A stretch of 38,018 nucleotides of DNA, taken from positions 1 through 38,018 of the forward strand of contig JACDAM010000226.1 of NCBI GenBank assembly GCA_013695435.1, read 5' to 3'. The first letter of the stretch is position 1; each line of letters starts with the position of its first letter. A program made the position numbers and the translations under genes. Shown here piece by piece: positions 1-12,267 of the stretch. The notes beneath the pieces are model-generated. The model saw only the letters and a program-made list of their open reading frames with translations, searched no databases and was not told the origin of the DNA. Source of the DNA: Burkholderiales bacterium (GTDB lineage Bacteria; Pseudomonadota; Gammaproteobacteria; Burkholderiales; JACMKV01).

Positions 1-1
1 T

Positions 2-1831
2 CAGGACGATGTCGACGCAAGCGACGCCGCAACTGCATCAGGCGGCGCCGGCGATGGCGCATCGGAGCCCGAACCGCTGCGCCGCTACTTGCGCTGCAAC
101 GATGCGGCGGTCACGCCGGCGCTGAACGAATGGCTGCATGACGTTTACGTTGTTCCGGATACCTCGAGCGCGCTTCCATTGCGCGCCGAACTGCCGCCTG
201 GCGCTAGTCTGGTCACTCGCGAAGGCGCGATTTTCGATCGCCACAGCGTCAGTTTTCACGCGCCCGATTCCGAATTGCACGGCGTTCTGTCACGCAAGTC
301 CGAGATCGAGCAGCTTAGCGTCCGCGTGCAGGATGAAACGGTTGCGTTTGAGCGCGCGAAGCGCGCGGTTGCCGAAGCCGAGCGCGAGGTTGACCAGCAG
401 CGCGATGCGATTAGCGCGGGACAGGCGAGCATCGATGGTCTACAGCGCTCAACCCACGATATGCAGCTCGCCATCCTCAAACTGTCGGAACTTTCCGGCA
501 GCGCCGCGCGCCGTACCGCCCAAATCGCGCAAGAGTTGGAAGAGACAGCAGTGCAAAGCGCGCTTGAGGCGGAACAGTACGAAGCGGCGCAACATCAACT
601 TTTCACCCACCAGCATCAGCTGGAAGCTCTTTCCGGGCAGTTGCCCATTGCCAGACAGCGTTTTGACGAAACCGAGCAAGCGCTGGCTGGACAACGCGAA
701 CGGACCCATCGAGCCCAGCGCGAAGCGCAGGAGCAGGCTTTTAACCTCAAGACTTGCTCTAACAAAATCACTGAACTGGAAGAATCCATTCAGGCAGTGA
801 CGGTCAATATCGAACGGATTTCGGCGAACCTTGTGCTGCTATCGGATGAGCGCCACGACGTCGACGAAGCCGGTTTGCTAGACGCGCTGCAACAAGCGCT
901 TGCGGCGCGCAGCGAAAAGGAACATGCGCTTAGTCTTGCCCGTGCGGCGCTGCAGGAAGCCGAGCAGCAGCTCGATCACACTTCGCAAGAGCGGCTCGCG
1001 TGCGAACAAAAGCTGCCGCCGTTGCGCGACCGCATTCAGGATTGGCGCCTCAAGGAGCAGGAAGCGCGGCTGACCGCCGAGCAGTTCGCGTGCGAACTCG
1101 CTGATGCGGGCGCGGACGAAATCGAACTGGCTGCCATGCAGGAAAAAGGTGTGAAATCCGGCGCGCTGCAAACCCGGCTTGCAGAGCTCGGCATAGCGAT
1201 TAGCGCGCTGGGCGCGGTTAACCTCGCGGCCTTCGACGAACTGAAAAACGCCGGTGAGCGCAAGACTTACCTCGATTCGCAGGCGCAGGATCTCGAACAG
1301 GCGATGGCCACGCTGGAAAACGCGATCCGCCGCATCGACCGCGAAACGCGCGAGCGCTTGCAGGAAACCTTCGATCAGGTGAATCGACAGTTCGGCGAGA
1401 TGTTTCCGGCTTTGTTCGGCGGGGGTCACGCGCAACTGATTCTGAATGGCGAAGAAATTCTCGATAGCGGCTTGCAAGTCGTCGCGAAACCGCCGGGCAA
1501 GAAGAATGCCTCTATCCATCTGTTGTCGGGCGGCGAAAAGGCGCTGACTGCGTTATCCCTGGTGTTTTCCCTGTTTCAGTTGAATCCGGCGCCGTTCTGC
1601 CTGCTCGACGAGGTCGATGCGCCGCTCGACGACACCAATACCGAACGCTTCTGCGAGCTGGTCAGGAAAATGGCGCAACAAACGCATTTCCTGTTCGTCA
1701 GCCACAACAAAATCACCATGCAGATGGCGCATCAACTGATAGGCGTGACCATGCAGGAGCTGGGTGTATCGCGCATCGTATCGGTCGACGTCGAAGAGGC
1801 AATGAAAATGCAGGAACAGGCCATTGCATGA
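2..1831 (+). CDS. smc: Chromosome segregation ATPase SMC, C-terminal part (5' end outside window)
   Basis: This is the 3' part of a structural-maintenance-of-chromosomes gene; the frame is open from base 2, so the true start lies upstream of the window. About 610 codons are visible. The first ~80 residues look like the end of the hinge ([13 protein letters not shown] and following). A long Glu/Gln/Ala-rich coiled-coil arm follows to about base 1330, then the C-terminal ATPase half-head. The ABC signature [14 protein letters not shown] (about 1520-1560), the Walker B/D-loop [13 protein letters not shown] (about 1594-1632) and the switch histidine in FLFVSHNK (about 1690) are intact, so the head should be functional. 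SMC forms a ring ATPase with ScpA/ScpB that compacts and segregates the nucleoid. It is followed 51 bp later by zipA, a pairing common in betaproteobacteria. The family assignment is secure. Confidence 0.96.
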   Translation, partial: QDDVDASDAATASGGAGDGASEPEPLRRYLRCNDAAVTPALNEWLHDVYVVPDTSSALPLRAELPPGASLVTREGAIFDRHSVSFHAPDSELHGVLSRKSEIEQLSVRVQDETVAFERAKRAVAEAEREVDQQRDAISAGQASIDGLQRSTHDMQLAILKLSELSGSAARRTAQIAQELEETAVQSALEAEQYEAAQHQLFTHQHQLEALSGQLPIARQRFDETEQALAGQRERTHRAQREAQEQAFNLKTCSNKITELEESIQAVTVNIERISANLVLLSDERHDVDEAGLLDALQQALAARSEKEHALSLARAALQEAEQQLDHTSQERLACEQKLPPLRDRIQDWRLKEQEARLTAEQFACELADAGADEIELAAMQEKGVKSGALQTRLAELGIAISALGAVNLAAFDELKNAGERKTYLDSQAQDLEQAMATLENAIRRIDRETRERLQETFDQVNRQFGEMFPALFGGGHAQLILNGEEILDSGLQVVAKPPGKKNASIHLLSGGEKALTALSLVFSLFQLNPAPFCLLDEVDAPLDDTNTERFCELVRKMAQQTHFLFVSHNKITMQMAHQLIGVTMQELGVSRIVSVDVEEAMKMQEQAIA

Positions 1832-1882
1832 CTGGCCTGCCAGCCGCCAACCACGACCGACATCGACAGGACGGAGACCGTC

Positions 1883-3181
1883 ATGAGTGATCTGCAGATT
1901 GGACTGGTCCTGATCGGCCTGCTCGCGGTTGCAGCGGTCTTCGCATTCAACCGGATTCAGGAAAAAAAATACCGGCAACGCGCCGAACGCGCCTTCAACC
2001 AGCAACATGCCGACGTGCTGCTGGAGCCGCAGGATGGCGCCGCAGCGGGCGGCGACGATTCGGGCTATCCAGTGCGCCGAGTTGCCCGCGCAGGCCGCGG
2101 GGAGCGCATCGAGCCGCAATTCAGGGTTATTGCCGACGTCGCTGCAACGCCGGACGAAGAAAATCCGCCGGCGCCGGATGACGAGAGCACGCGTGGCACC
2201 GAACCGGAGCGGGCCGGCGATGACAAGGCCGCGCCCGAAGTGCGTGCAATGCCGGTTGCTTCAGCGCGCGAGGCCGCACCAGCGCGCGTTGCCACCGGTT
2301 TGGCGACAGCCACGCCGCCGTTGCGCGCCGCAGAAAAACTTGTGTCGCCGGAATCGACCATCGACTATGTCGCCGAGGTCGAGGCGCTCCAGCCGATTGC
2401 CGCGGCCAAGGTTGCCGAACTCAGTCGCAAGCTAGCCGAAGCCGGAAAACCCGTTCACTGCTCGGTTTTCAACCCGCGCTCGGCGGCTTGGGAAATTGGC
2501 CTGTTCGATACCGCCGGTAGCGGCGTGGGCAATGGTGCTGCGCGCTATACGAAATTCCGCTGTGCGATTCAGCTTGCGGATCGCCAGGGCGCGGTTTCGG
2601 AAGCGCAATTACGTATGTTCCGCGCCGCGGTGACGGATTTCGCTTCGCAGAATCGCGCGAGTTTCGAATGTCCGCCGGTGCAGCCGGCGCTGAGCGCGGC
2701 GCGCCGGCTCGATCGGTTTTGCGTCGAGGCCGATATCGCGATAGGCATCAACGTGCTCGCCGAGCAGAAGCCTTTTTCGGGGACAAAGATACGCGCGCTT
2801 GCGGAAGCCGCCGGCATGAAGCTTGAGCAGGATGGCGCTTTTCATATGCCGAGCGAGCACGGCGCAACGCTTTTCACATTGACGAACCGCGATTCTGCGC
2901 CGTTTTTTCCCGAACAGATCAGGAACATGACAACGCAGGGGTTGACCTTGCTGCTCGATGTGCCGCGCGTCGCTGCCGGCAACCGGGTATTCAATCAGAT
3001 GATCCAACTCGGCCGCAGCCTGGCCGCGACGCTCGAAGGCAAACTGGTCGACGATAATCGCCGCGCATTGAACGAATCGGAATTCGAAGCGATACGACAC
3101 CAGATAACGACAGTGCTCGCGGCCATGGATGCGCAAAAAATCAGCGCCGGCAGCCCGGAAGCGCTGCGGCTTTTTTCGTGA
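1883..3181 (+). CDS. zipA: Cell division protein ZipA
   Basis: A protein of 432 aa with the ZipA plan. There is one N-terminal membrane segment (about residues 5-21, IGLVLIGLLAVAAVFAF) and then a basic patch (NRIQEKKYRQRAERAF). A low-complexity Ala/Pro/Glu/Arg-rich linker runs to about residue 150. A folded C-terminal domain (about 190-425) contains the ZipA FtsZ-binding region, including HMPSEHGATLFTLTNR and TLLLDVPRV. ZipA anchors FtsZ filaments to the inner membrane and helps recruit later division proteins. The ATG at 1883 is preceded by GGAG in 'acggagaccgtcatg'. The last codons (3146-3176) also form a GC-rich hairpin followed by six T, listed separately. ligA follows 45 bp downstream. 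The linker is family-typical and not conserved, so the assignment rests on the two ends plus the smc-zipA-ligA order. Confidence 0.92.
   Translation: MSDLQIGLVLIGLLAVAAVFAFNRIQEKKYRQRAERAFNQQHADVLLEPQDGAAAGGDDSGYPVRRVARAGRGERIEPQFRVIADVAATPDEENPPAPDDESTRGTEPERAGDDKAAPEVRAMPVASAREAAPARVATGLATATPPLRAAEKLVSPESTIDYVAEVEALQPIAAAKVAELSRKLAEAGKPVHCSVFNPRSAAWEIGLFDTAGSGVGNGAARYTKFRCAIQLADRQGAVSEAQLRMFRAAVTDFASQNRASFECPPVQPALSAARRLDRFCVEADIAIGINVLAEQKPFSGTKIRALAEAAGMKLEQDGAFHMPSEHGATLFTLTNRDSAPFFPEQIRNMTTQGLTLLLDVPRVAAGNRVFNQMIQLGRSLAATLEGKLVDDNRRALNESEFEAIRHQITTVLAAMDAQKISAGSPEALRLFS
3146..3176 (+). terminator. Intrinsic-terminator-like hairpin inside the 3' end of zipA
   Basis: The arm gccggcagc (3146-3154) pairs with gctgcggc (3163-3170) with one bulged base and an 8-nt loop. 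Six T follow at 3171-3176. The zipA stop codon TGA (3179-3181) comes three bases after the T-run, so the structure lies entirely in coding sequence. It could end or attenuate transcription between zipA and ligA. The T-run is short and no activity is shown. Confidence 0.5.
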
Positions 3182-6234
<3,053 letters not shown>

Positions 6235-6298
6235 GCTCCGCGCCGGCATGCGCCGCTGATCCGCATGTGTTATCCGAATTCTCCGGCCATGCCGCTTA

Positions 6299-6856
6299 AT
6301 GCTTAGCGCCGACGAGGCGAGGCGCCTGCTGGCTTCCGCCGATCAGATTTATTCCGCGGCGGAAGTAACGCAAGCGGTGGGCAGGCTGGCCAATGAAATC
6401 GCCGATAGACTGGCTAGCCACCTGCCGCTGGTTCTGAGCGTCATGGGCGGCAGCGTCGTGTTTACCGGACAGCTCCTGCCGCTACTCAACTTTCCGCTGG
6501 ATTTCGACTACATCCACGTCTCGCGCTACGGCGATTCCACCGAGGGCGGCGCGATCCACTGGAAAGTCGGTCCGCGCGATATCGTCGCCGACCGCGTCGT
6601 GCTGGTGCTCGACGACATTCTCGATGAAGGGCAAACGCTGGCCGCGGTGCGCAGCCGCATCCTGCAAGCTGGCGCGCGGGAATTCTACAGCGCCGTATTC
6701 GCGGATAAGGACATCGGACGCAGCAAGCCGATTCAGGCGGATTTTGTCGGCCTGAGCGTGCCCGACCGCTTCGTGTTCGGCTTCGGCATGGACGTCAATG
6801 GCGCCTGGCGCAATCTGCCTGCGATCTATGCCTTGCCATCGAATCACAGGCCGTGA
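6299..6856 (+). CDS. Hypoxanthine(-guanine) phosphoribosyltransferase
   Basis: A 185-aa type I phosphoribosyltransferase. The PRPP-binding loop is VVLVLDDILDEGQTLAAV (about residues 100-117), and VMGGSVVFTGQLLPLL near residue 46 fits the first PRPP loop. It would salvage hypoxanthine or guanine with PRPP to give IMP or GMP. The ATG at 6299 has no strong Shine-Dalgarno and no other ATG or GTG occurs in frame before the upstream stop at 6257, so this start is the only simple choice. The next gene begins on its stop codon (TGATG). The order with a methylthioinosine/adenosine phosphorylase suggests a purine-salvage unit. Exact base preference (hpt, gpt or xanthine type) cannot be read from the sequence. 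Confidence 0.87.
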   Translation: MLSADEARRLLASADQIYSAAEVTQAVGRLANEIADRLASHLPLVLSVMGGSVVFTGQLLPLLNFPLDFDYIHVSRYGDSTEGGAIHWKVGPRDIVADRVVLVLDDILDEGQTLAAVRSRILQAGAREFYSAVFADKDIGRSKPIQADFVGLSVPDRFVFGFGMDVNGAWRNLPAIYALPSNHRP

Positions 6857-7602
6857 TGCTCGCAATCATCGCCGGCTCCGGTCTCACCAAACTCGCCAAT
6901 CTGGAATTGACCAGCCGGCAAGTCATCCGCACCCCCTATGGCGAACCGTCGGGTGCGCTGACGTTCGGCAAGATCGGCGGCCATGACGTGGTTTTCCTGG
7001 CGCGCCACGGCTATGGTCATACCATACCGCCGCATCTCGTCAATTACCGCGCCAATATCTGGGCTTTGCACGCGCAAAAAGTCTCGGGCGTGATTTCGCT
7101 GGCTTCGGTCGGCGGCATACGCGACGATCTGGAACCCGGAACCCTGCTGATCCCGGATCAGATCATCGATTACACCTGGGGCCGCAAATCGACTTTTTTC
7201 GACGGGACGGATAAAGCCGTCACCCACATCGATTTCACGCTGCCGTATTGCGGGAAACTGCGCAGCCGATGCCTGGCTGCCGCGCAAAAAGCCGGGCAGC
7301 CGGTGATAGACGGCGGCGTTTACGCGGCGACACAGGGGCCGCGGCTGGAAACGGCGGCCGAGATCGATCGTCTGGCCAGGGATGGCGCCGATATCGTCGG
7401 CATGACCGGCATGCCGGAAGCAGCGCTGGCGCGCGAGATCGGCCTGTCGTACGCGGCCATTGCCGTCGTCGCAAATTATGCCGCGGGCCGCAAGGCTTCC
7501 ATGGAACGCGTCAAGCTCGACGCGATCTATGCTGTATTACAGGAATCGTTGAGCAAGGTAAAAAGCGTGCTCGACCGGATGGTCGCGGCCAGTGGCGATT
7601 AG
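6856..7602 (+). CDS. S-methyl-5'-thioinosine/thioadenosine phosphorylase (PNP family)
   Basis: A protein of 248 aa from ATG 6856, or 249 aa from the adjacent GTG 6853. It belongs to the trimeric purine-nucleoside/methylthioadenosine phosphorylase family. The phosphate-binding start IIAGSGL, the RHGYGHTIPPH loop, the GGVYAATQGPRLETAAEI segment and the substrate region GMTGMPEAALARE are all present. The enzyme cleaves methylthio-nucleosides to methylthioribose-1-phosphate and the base. In proteobacteria with this gene order the substrate is often methylthioinosine, whose released hypoxanthine would feed the phosphoribosyltransferase just upstream. The ATG overlaps the upstream TGA by one base, and the def gene starts 11 bp before its stop. 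Methylthioinosine versus methylthioadenosine specificity is not settled. Confidence 0.88.
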   Translation: MLAIIAGSGLTKLANLELTSRQVIRTPYGEPSGALTFGKIGGHDVVFLARHGYGHTIPPHLVNYRANIWALHAQKVSGVISLASVGGIRDDLEPGTLLIPDQIIDYTWGRKSTFFDGTDKAVTHIDFTLPYCGKLRSRCLAAAQKAGQPVIDGGVYAATQGPRLETAAEIDRLARDGADIVGMTGMPEAALAREIGLSYAAIAVVANYAAGRKASMERVKLDAIYAVLQESLSKVKSVLDRMVAASGD

Positions 7603-8143
7603 GCCCATACTCAGGATGGGCGATCCGCGCTTGCTGGGAAAAGCGCGCCCGGTCGCCGCGTTCAACACCGCTGAACTCGATGCACTGGTCGCGGACATGC
7701 GCGACACCATGCTGAACGCTGACGGCGCCGGTCTCGCGGCACCCCAAATCGGCATTGGTTTGCAGGTCATGATCTTCGGTGTAGAGCACAATCCGCGTTA
7801 TCCGGACGCTGAACCCGTGCCCTATACCGTGCTGATCAACCCGACAATAGAGCCAATCGGCGAAGAAACCGACGAGATGTGGGAGGGATGTCTCAGCATT
7901 CCCGACATGCGCGGGCTGGTCAGGCGGCACTCACGGTTGCATTATCGCGGTTACGACGCGCAGGGCACGCTGCTGGATCGCTGTGTCGAGGGCTTCCATG
8001 CGCGGGTGGTCCAGCACGAATACGATCACCTGCAGGGCATACTTTTTCCGATGCGGATCCCGGACTTGCGTTTCTTCGGTTTCACGGACGCGTTGTTCTC
8101 GGCGCAGCCCGCTGTCGATGAGCCTGCCGACAACGGGATTTAG
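7592..8143 (+). CDS. def: Peptide deformylase
   Basis: A protein of 183 aa starting at GTG 7592 inside the end of the phosphorylase gene. The three hallmark motifs are intact: GAGLAAPQIG (motif 1), EGCLSIP (motif 2, metal-binding Cys) and QHEYDHLQG (motif 3, HExxH metal/catalytic residues). It removes the N-formyl group from nascent proteins. The C-terminus is extended relative to the shortest deformylases. Because it sits in a salvage operon and not beside fmt, it may be a second deformylase of the genome; this is inferred from context only. The protein starts MAIRPILRMGDPRLL, a normal deformylase N-terminus, which supports the GTG. Confidence 0.96.
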   Translation: MAIRPILRMGDPRLLGKARPVAAFNTAELDALVADMRDTMLNADGAGLAAPQIGIGLQVMIFGVEHNPRYPDAEPVPYTVLINPTIEPIGEETDEMWEGCLSIPDMRGLVRRHSRLHYRGYDAQGTLLDRCVEGFHARVVQHEYDHLQGILFPMRIPDLRFFGFTDALFSAQPAVDEPADNGI

Positions 8144-8214
8144 TTTTGTTTTGTTGACTGCGTTATCCCGAAGTAGCAAGATTTCATTAAATGAAATGGC
8201 GCTGAATTGATATC

Positions 8215-8559
8215 GTGCTGGATACGCTGATTCAGGAACCGCTTGCGGCAGCTTTGCTGGTCGGGTTGTTGGCGCTGGCCGGAGCGGGCGCGTTGGTGAT
8301 ACGGCGCTGGCTTTCGGAACACGGCGCTCGCGCCGAAAGAAAATCCTTGCAGCAGATTTCCGAATTGCGCGAGCAGGTGCAAAGTCTGCAAGCCGATGTC
8401 AAGCATCTGAAGCGGAACCAGCACGCGACGACACCGTATGGTCAAGCCATCCTGATGGCGCAGCAGGGCCTCGATGCGCGGGAGGTGGCGGCCGTCTGCG
8501 GCTTGTCTCGCGGTGAAGCCGAATTGATCGTGGCGTTGTACAAGACGCACTACTCGTAA
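8215..8559 (+). CDS. DUF2802-like single-pass membrane protein
   Basis: A protein of 114 aa from GTG 8215. It has an N-terminal hydrophobic helix (about residues 10-29, LAAALLVGLLALAGAGALVI) and a charged heptad-like stretch (about 42-66, RKSLQQISELREQVQSLQADV). A compact C-terminal part (about 73-114) contains a helix-turn-helix-like sequence (DAREVAAVCGLSRGEAELI). This resembles the uncharacterised DUF2802 family, whose C-terminal half looks like a degenerate HTH. No function is known to me. It is 71 bp after def and converges with glnD. A membrane-tethered regulator or adaptor is conceivable but unproven. Confidence 0.72.
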   Translation: MLDTLIQEPLAAALLVGLLALAGAGALVIRRWLSEHGARAERKSLQQISELREQVQSLQADVKHLKRNQHATTPYGQAILMAQQGLDAREVAAVCGLSRGEAELIVALYKTHYS

Positions 8560-8664
8560 ATGGCTAGTATCGGGCGAATGGCCGGTTTTCGCGCCGGCGG
8601 TTCGATTAAGTGCGCGCTTGGCTTGATCGTCCGTTTCTAAAATCTTCCGATCTCAAGCCCGCTC

Positions 8665-11250
8665 TCAAGCCTTGAGCTGATCCAGCAAAGCCTGTTTCAG
8701 GCGCAATAGCCGATCTGCATCCTGCAGATGGCTTCCGGTAATCAAAAAAATATCCTCAGCGCGCTGGCCTAGCGTGTTGATGCGCGCCGTATGCACGCTG
8801 ACATCAAACTCGGCCAATGTGCGGGCTACCCGCGAGAGCAGCCCGGGGCGGTCGGCGGCAACCAGCGACAACACCTGATACTCGCGCTTTTCGTGCGGTT
8901 CGATCGATACTTGCGGAGCCATCGGGAAATGTTTGACTTGCCGGCTCAGGCGCGGATTGACGGGCGGCGGCAACGGCCCCAAATCAGCCAGACGCTCAGC
9001 CAGTTCGTGCTCGACATACGCGATCAGGTCACGGTAGTGCGCGGGCTTTTGCGCCGCGTCGAGCACTTGAAAACTATCGAGCGCGTAGCCGTGTTGCGTC
9101 GTGTAAATCCTGGCTTCGACGATGTTGTAGTTGATTCTCTCGAAAAAAACACAGATGCGCGCGAACAGCCTTTTGCGGTCCGGCGCATAAATCATCACCT
9201 GCAAACCCTCGCCGATTGGCGACAAGCGCGCCTTGACGATTGCCCTCGCCGGCCGCACACGGTAGTGCAGCAGCCGCGTATGCCAGGCGATTTCCTGGGC
9301 CTCGTGGCGGAGGAAGTAGCTCGTATCGAGCTCGCGCCAGAAAGCGATGTGCGCATCATCCGAGAATCCGTACAGGCGGAGCTTGGCGAGAGCGTCCGCT
9401 TGTCGGGCTGCCACCTCGCTATCGACAGTGGCGACGCTGCCGCTGAAATGGCGCCGGGTCGCCTGAAACAGGTTTTCGAGAAGCTTCGCCTTCCAGGCAT
9501 TCCAGACTTTCGGACTGGTGCCTCGTATATCCGCGACAGTCAGCAGATACAGTGCGACAAGGTGACGATCGTCGCCAACACGCCCCGCGAACGCGGCGAT
9601 CGCCTCGGGGTCGGACAGATCGCTTTTCTGCGCTGTCGCCGACATCACGAGATGATTTTGCACCAGCCATTCGACCAGCGCGGTATCGGCGGCAGCAAGG
9701 CCGTGGTCCAGGCAAAAGCGCCGCGCGTCCACCGCGCCCAGCGCCGAATGATCGCCACCTCGGCCTTTCGCAATATCGTGAAATAACGCGGCCAGGTACA
9801 GCGTTTCAGGGCGTTCGAAGGCGGCGATCAGCCGGCTCGCCAACGGGTATTCGTGCTTGAAATCCGCAATCGCGAAACGCTGCAAATTGCGCACGACCTT
9901 GAGGATGTGCTCGTCAACCGTGTAGACATGAAACAGGTCGTGCTGCATCTGCCCGACGACGCGGCCGAACGCCGGAATATAACGGCCGAGAATGCCGTAC
10001 TGATGCATGCGCCGCAGCTCGCGGGTAATGCGGGCGGGCTGGCGCAGAATGTCCAGGAACAGCGCCCGATTTAGCGGGTCCCTGCAGAAAGCCTTATCGA
10101 TCCGGCGCCTTGCCCGCCACAATGCGCGCAGGGTCGCAGCACTCATCCCTTGCAGCCTCGGGTGCTGCTGCAGCAGTAAAAAACTTTCCAGAATGGCTCT
10201 GGGCTGATCCTCGAATAATTGCTCGTCGCGCGCCTCGAGCAGATCGTTGCGTGCGAGGAAGCGGCTATTGATCGCCCGCGGCTCGCTCTCGGCCGCCGGG
10301 AAAATGCGCGCCCGCAGATTTTGCAGCATGATCGTAGTGATCTGGCTGACCGATTTCGCGACGCGATAATAACTCTGCATCAGTTGTTCGCTGGCAAGCC
10401 GCGTAGGCCTGTCGCGGAAACCGAGTTCGGCGGCTAGGGCTGTCTGGTAATCGAATAGCAGCCGATCTTCGCGCCGCCCGGCGAGGTAGTGGAGGTGTAT
10501 GCGCAGATTCTGCAGCAGTTGCAGGTCGCGCTTCAGTTGCTGCGCCTCGGCGCCGGTGATGATGGCTTCGCGGACCAGGTCTTGCCAATTGCTGCCGAGG
10601 TTTGCCGACCGGCTGATCCACAGGATGTTCTGCAGATCGCGCAATCCGCCCGGGCTTTCCTTGACGTTCGGTTCGAGGTTATAGGCGCTGTCCTGGAAAC
10701 GCGCATGGCGCAGTTGCTGCTCGCGAAGTTTTTTGGCGAAAAAATCCCGCGGCTCTATGGCCTGCGCGATGGCCTGCGTGAACTTTTGAAAAAGCGCCGA
10801 GTCGCCGCATAGCGGGCGCGCTTCGAGAAGATTGGTTAGCACGGTGACATCCGCGGCGGCCTGCTCGAGGCTCTGGGCGATAGTGCGCACGGAGTGGCCG
10901 ACTTCGAGACCCAGATCCCACAACTCGCCGACCAGGGCTTCAAGCCTGCGTTTCAGATCGTCATCGGCCGCTTGCGGCAGCAATATCAGCAAGTCGACGT
11001 CCGACCTGGGAAATAATTCGCCGCGACCATAACCGCCGACTGCCAGCAACGCGGCGGAGCCTGGCATCGCCAGGCGTTGCCAGGCGAGTTTGAGATGTCT
11101 ATCGACCAGCGCGCTGTGCGAATGCAGCAGACGGGTTGCCGAGCCATTCCGCCGATAGCGCACCCGCAGACTGGCGCGCTGCTGCGCAATGTCCTTTTTG
11201 CGGTCGCTTGCGGCAGAGCGGGCAGGTTTGCCCGAAATCGGCTGCAGCAT
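8665..11250 (-). CDS. glnD: [Protein-PII] uridylyltransferase / uridylyl-removing enzyme GlnD
   Basis: A protein of 861 aa, normal for GlnD. It senses glutamine and adds or removes UMP on PII proteins, setting glutamine synthetase activity and Ntr gene expression. The nucleotidyltransferase domain carries GGYGRGELFPRSDVDLL, with metal-binding Asp84 and Asp86. The PII-uridylyltransferase region follows, and the HD domain (LFHDIAKGRGGDHS) provides uridylyl-removing activity. Two C-terminal ACT domains (about 670-750 and 785-861) sense glutamine. The ATG is 4 bp downstream of the map stop, so the pair is one minus-strand transcript. Its presence is relevant to the sigma54-type promoter upstream of aorA, although nothing here links the two directly. 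Confidence 0.97.
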   Translation of the reverse strand: MLQPISGKPARSAASDRKKDIAQQRASLRVRYRRNGSATRLLHSHSALVDRHLKLAWQRLAMPGSAALLAVGGYGRGELFPRSDVDLLILLPQAADDDLKRRLEALVGELWDLGLEVGHSVRTIAQSLEQAAADVTVLTNLLEARPLCGDSALFQKFTQAIAQAIEPRDFFAKKLREQQLRHARFQDSAYNLEPNVKESPGGLRDLQNILWISRSANLGSNWQDLVREAIITGAEAQQLKRDLQLLQNLRIHLHYLAGRREDRLLFDYQTALAAELGFRDRPTRLASEQLMQSYYRVAKSVSQITTIMLQNLRARIFPAAESEPRAINSRFLARNDLLEARDEQLFEDQPRAILESFLLLQQHPRLQGMSAATLRALWRARRRIDKAFCRDPLNRALFLDILRQPARITRELRRMHQYGILGRYIPAFGRVVGQMQHDLFHVYTVDEHILKVVRNLQRFAIADFKHEYPLASRLIAAFERPETLYLAALFHDIAKGRGGDHSALGAVDARRFCLDHGLAAADTALVEWLVQNHLVMSATAQKSDLSDPEAIAAFAGRVGDDRHLVALYLLTVADIRGTSPKVWNAWKAKLLENLFQATRRHFSGSVATVDSEVAARQADALAKLRLYGFSDDAHIAFWRELDTSYFLRHEAQEIAWHTRLLHYRVRPARAIVKARLSPIGEGLQVMIYAPDRKRLFARICVFFERINYNIVEARIYTTQHGYALDSFQVLDAAQKPAHYRDLIAYVEHELAERLADLGPLPPPVNPRLSRQVKHFPMAPQVSIEPHEKREYQVLSLVAADRPGLLSRVARTLAEFDVSVHTARINTLGQRAEDIFLITGSHLQDADRLLRLKQALLDQLKA

Positions 11251-11254
11251 GCGG

Positions 11255-12064
11255 CTACAAAGCCAGGCGAGACACCGAAAGTGGCGGCGGCGCGGCGACC
11301 GACAGCGTCAGCACTTCATGCCCGGTTTCGGTCACCAGCACCGTATGCTCCCACTGCGCCGACAAACTGTGGTCCTTGGTGACGATGGTCCAGCCATCGG
11401 CCAGTTGACGGATGCCGGCTTTACCCGCGTTGATCATGGGTTCGATGGTGAATGTCATTCCTGGCGTCAGCCGTGTACCCGTGCCCTGCTTGCCGTAGTG
11501 CAGCACTTGCGGGTCTTCGTGAAACAAGCGGCCTATGCCATGTCCGCAGAACTCGCGCACGACCGAAAAGCCGTGGCGTTCGGCATGGCTTTGAATCGCG
11601 TAGCCGATATCGCCGAGCGCCGCCCCGTTTTTCACGGCAGCGATGCCGCGCCACAAACATTCGTGGGTGATGTCGCACAATCGCCTGGCTTGAATCGACG
11701 GCTCGCCGATGTAGAACATGCGGCTGGTATCGCCGTGATAGCCATCCTTGATTACGGTGATATCGATATTGAGGACGTCGCCCGACTTGAGCTTTTTCTC
11801 ACCCGGCACGCCATGGCAGACGACATGGTTGACCGATGTGCAAATCGAGCGCGGATACGGCTTGTAGCCGGGCGGCGCATAATTCAATGGCGCCGGTATC
11901 GTGCCCTGCACATCGACCATGTAATCGTGGCAAACGCGGTCGATCTCGTCGGTCGTTACGCCGGGCTTCAGATAAGGCGCCACATGATCGAGCACTTCAG
12001 CCGCAAGCCGTCCGGCGATGCGCATTTTTTTGATTTCGTCGGCGGTTTTGATCGTAGGCGGCAT
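11255..12064 (-). CDS. map: Methionine aminopeptidase, type I
   Basis: A 269-aa dinuclear-metal aminopeptidase that removes N-terminal Met after deformylation. Visible landmarks are VNHVVCHGVPGEKKLKSGD, the metal ligands in DVLNIDITVIKDGYHGDTSRMF (two Asp), GHGIGRLFHEDPQVLH (His), and TFTIEPMI (Glu) with a final Glu near the C-terminus. It begins at ATG 12064, opposite rpsB, and is followed by glnD with a 4-bp gap. The map/rpsB divergence is a standard arrangement in proteobacteria. Confidence 0.97.
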   Translation of the reverse strand: MPPTIKTADEIKKMRIAGRLAAEVLDHVAPYLKPGVTTDEIDRVCHDYMVDVQGTIPAPLNYAPPGYKPYPRSICTSVNHVVCHGVPGEKKLKSGDVLNIDITVIKDGYHGDTSRMFYIGEPSIQARRLCDITHECLWRGIAAVKNGAALGDIGYAIQSHAERHGFSVVREFCGHGIGRLFHEDPQVLHYGKQGTGTRLTPGMTFTIEPMINAGKAGIRQLADGWTIVTKDHSLSAQWEHTVLVTETGHEVLTLSVAAPPPLSVSRLAL

Positions 12065-12231
12065 GACGACGGTCGATAAAAGACTGAAATGAAAAGCGTA
12101 TCAGAATAGTGGAATGACCCGGGCGGCGCAATTCGCGCCAGACCTCGATCTTCCTGCCTTCATCGCGACAGGGGCGGCCGGCAATAGCAGGCGTTTTCGT
12201 CGGCGAACGCGGCGCTCCGCTCGCATCCGGC

Positions 12232-12261
12232 TTGAGCGGCGTTTTGGCGCGATGCTATACT
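12232..12261 (+). promoter_or_regulatory. Sigma70-type promoter for the rpsB operon
   Basis: A -35-like TTGAGC (12232-12237) is separated by 18 bp from TATACT (12256-12261). The -10 box is preceded by TG at 12253-12254 (extended -10). Transcription would start near 12268, giving an untranslated leader of about 210 nt before rpsB. It is the best sigma70 match I found in the window. Confidence 0.65.
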
Positions 12262-12267
12262 CCCGGG

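Noticed and set aside
8581-8598. gccgg/ccggc hairpin between the DUF2802 gene and glnD
   Set aside because: Only a 5-bp stem with an 8-nt loop and no T-run; too weak to call a terminator.
8791-9786. 331-codon plus-strand frame inside glnD
   Set aside because: It is antisense to a complete GlnD with all motifs and its composition is typical of a shadow frame.
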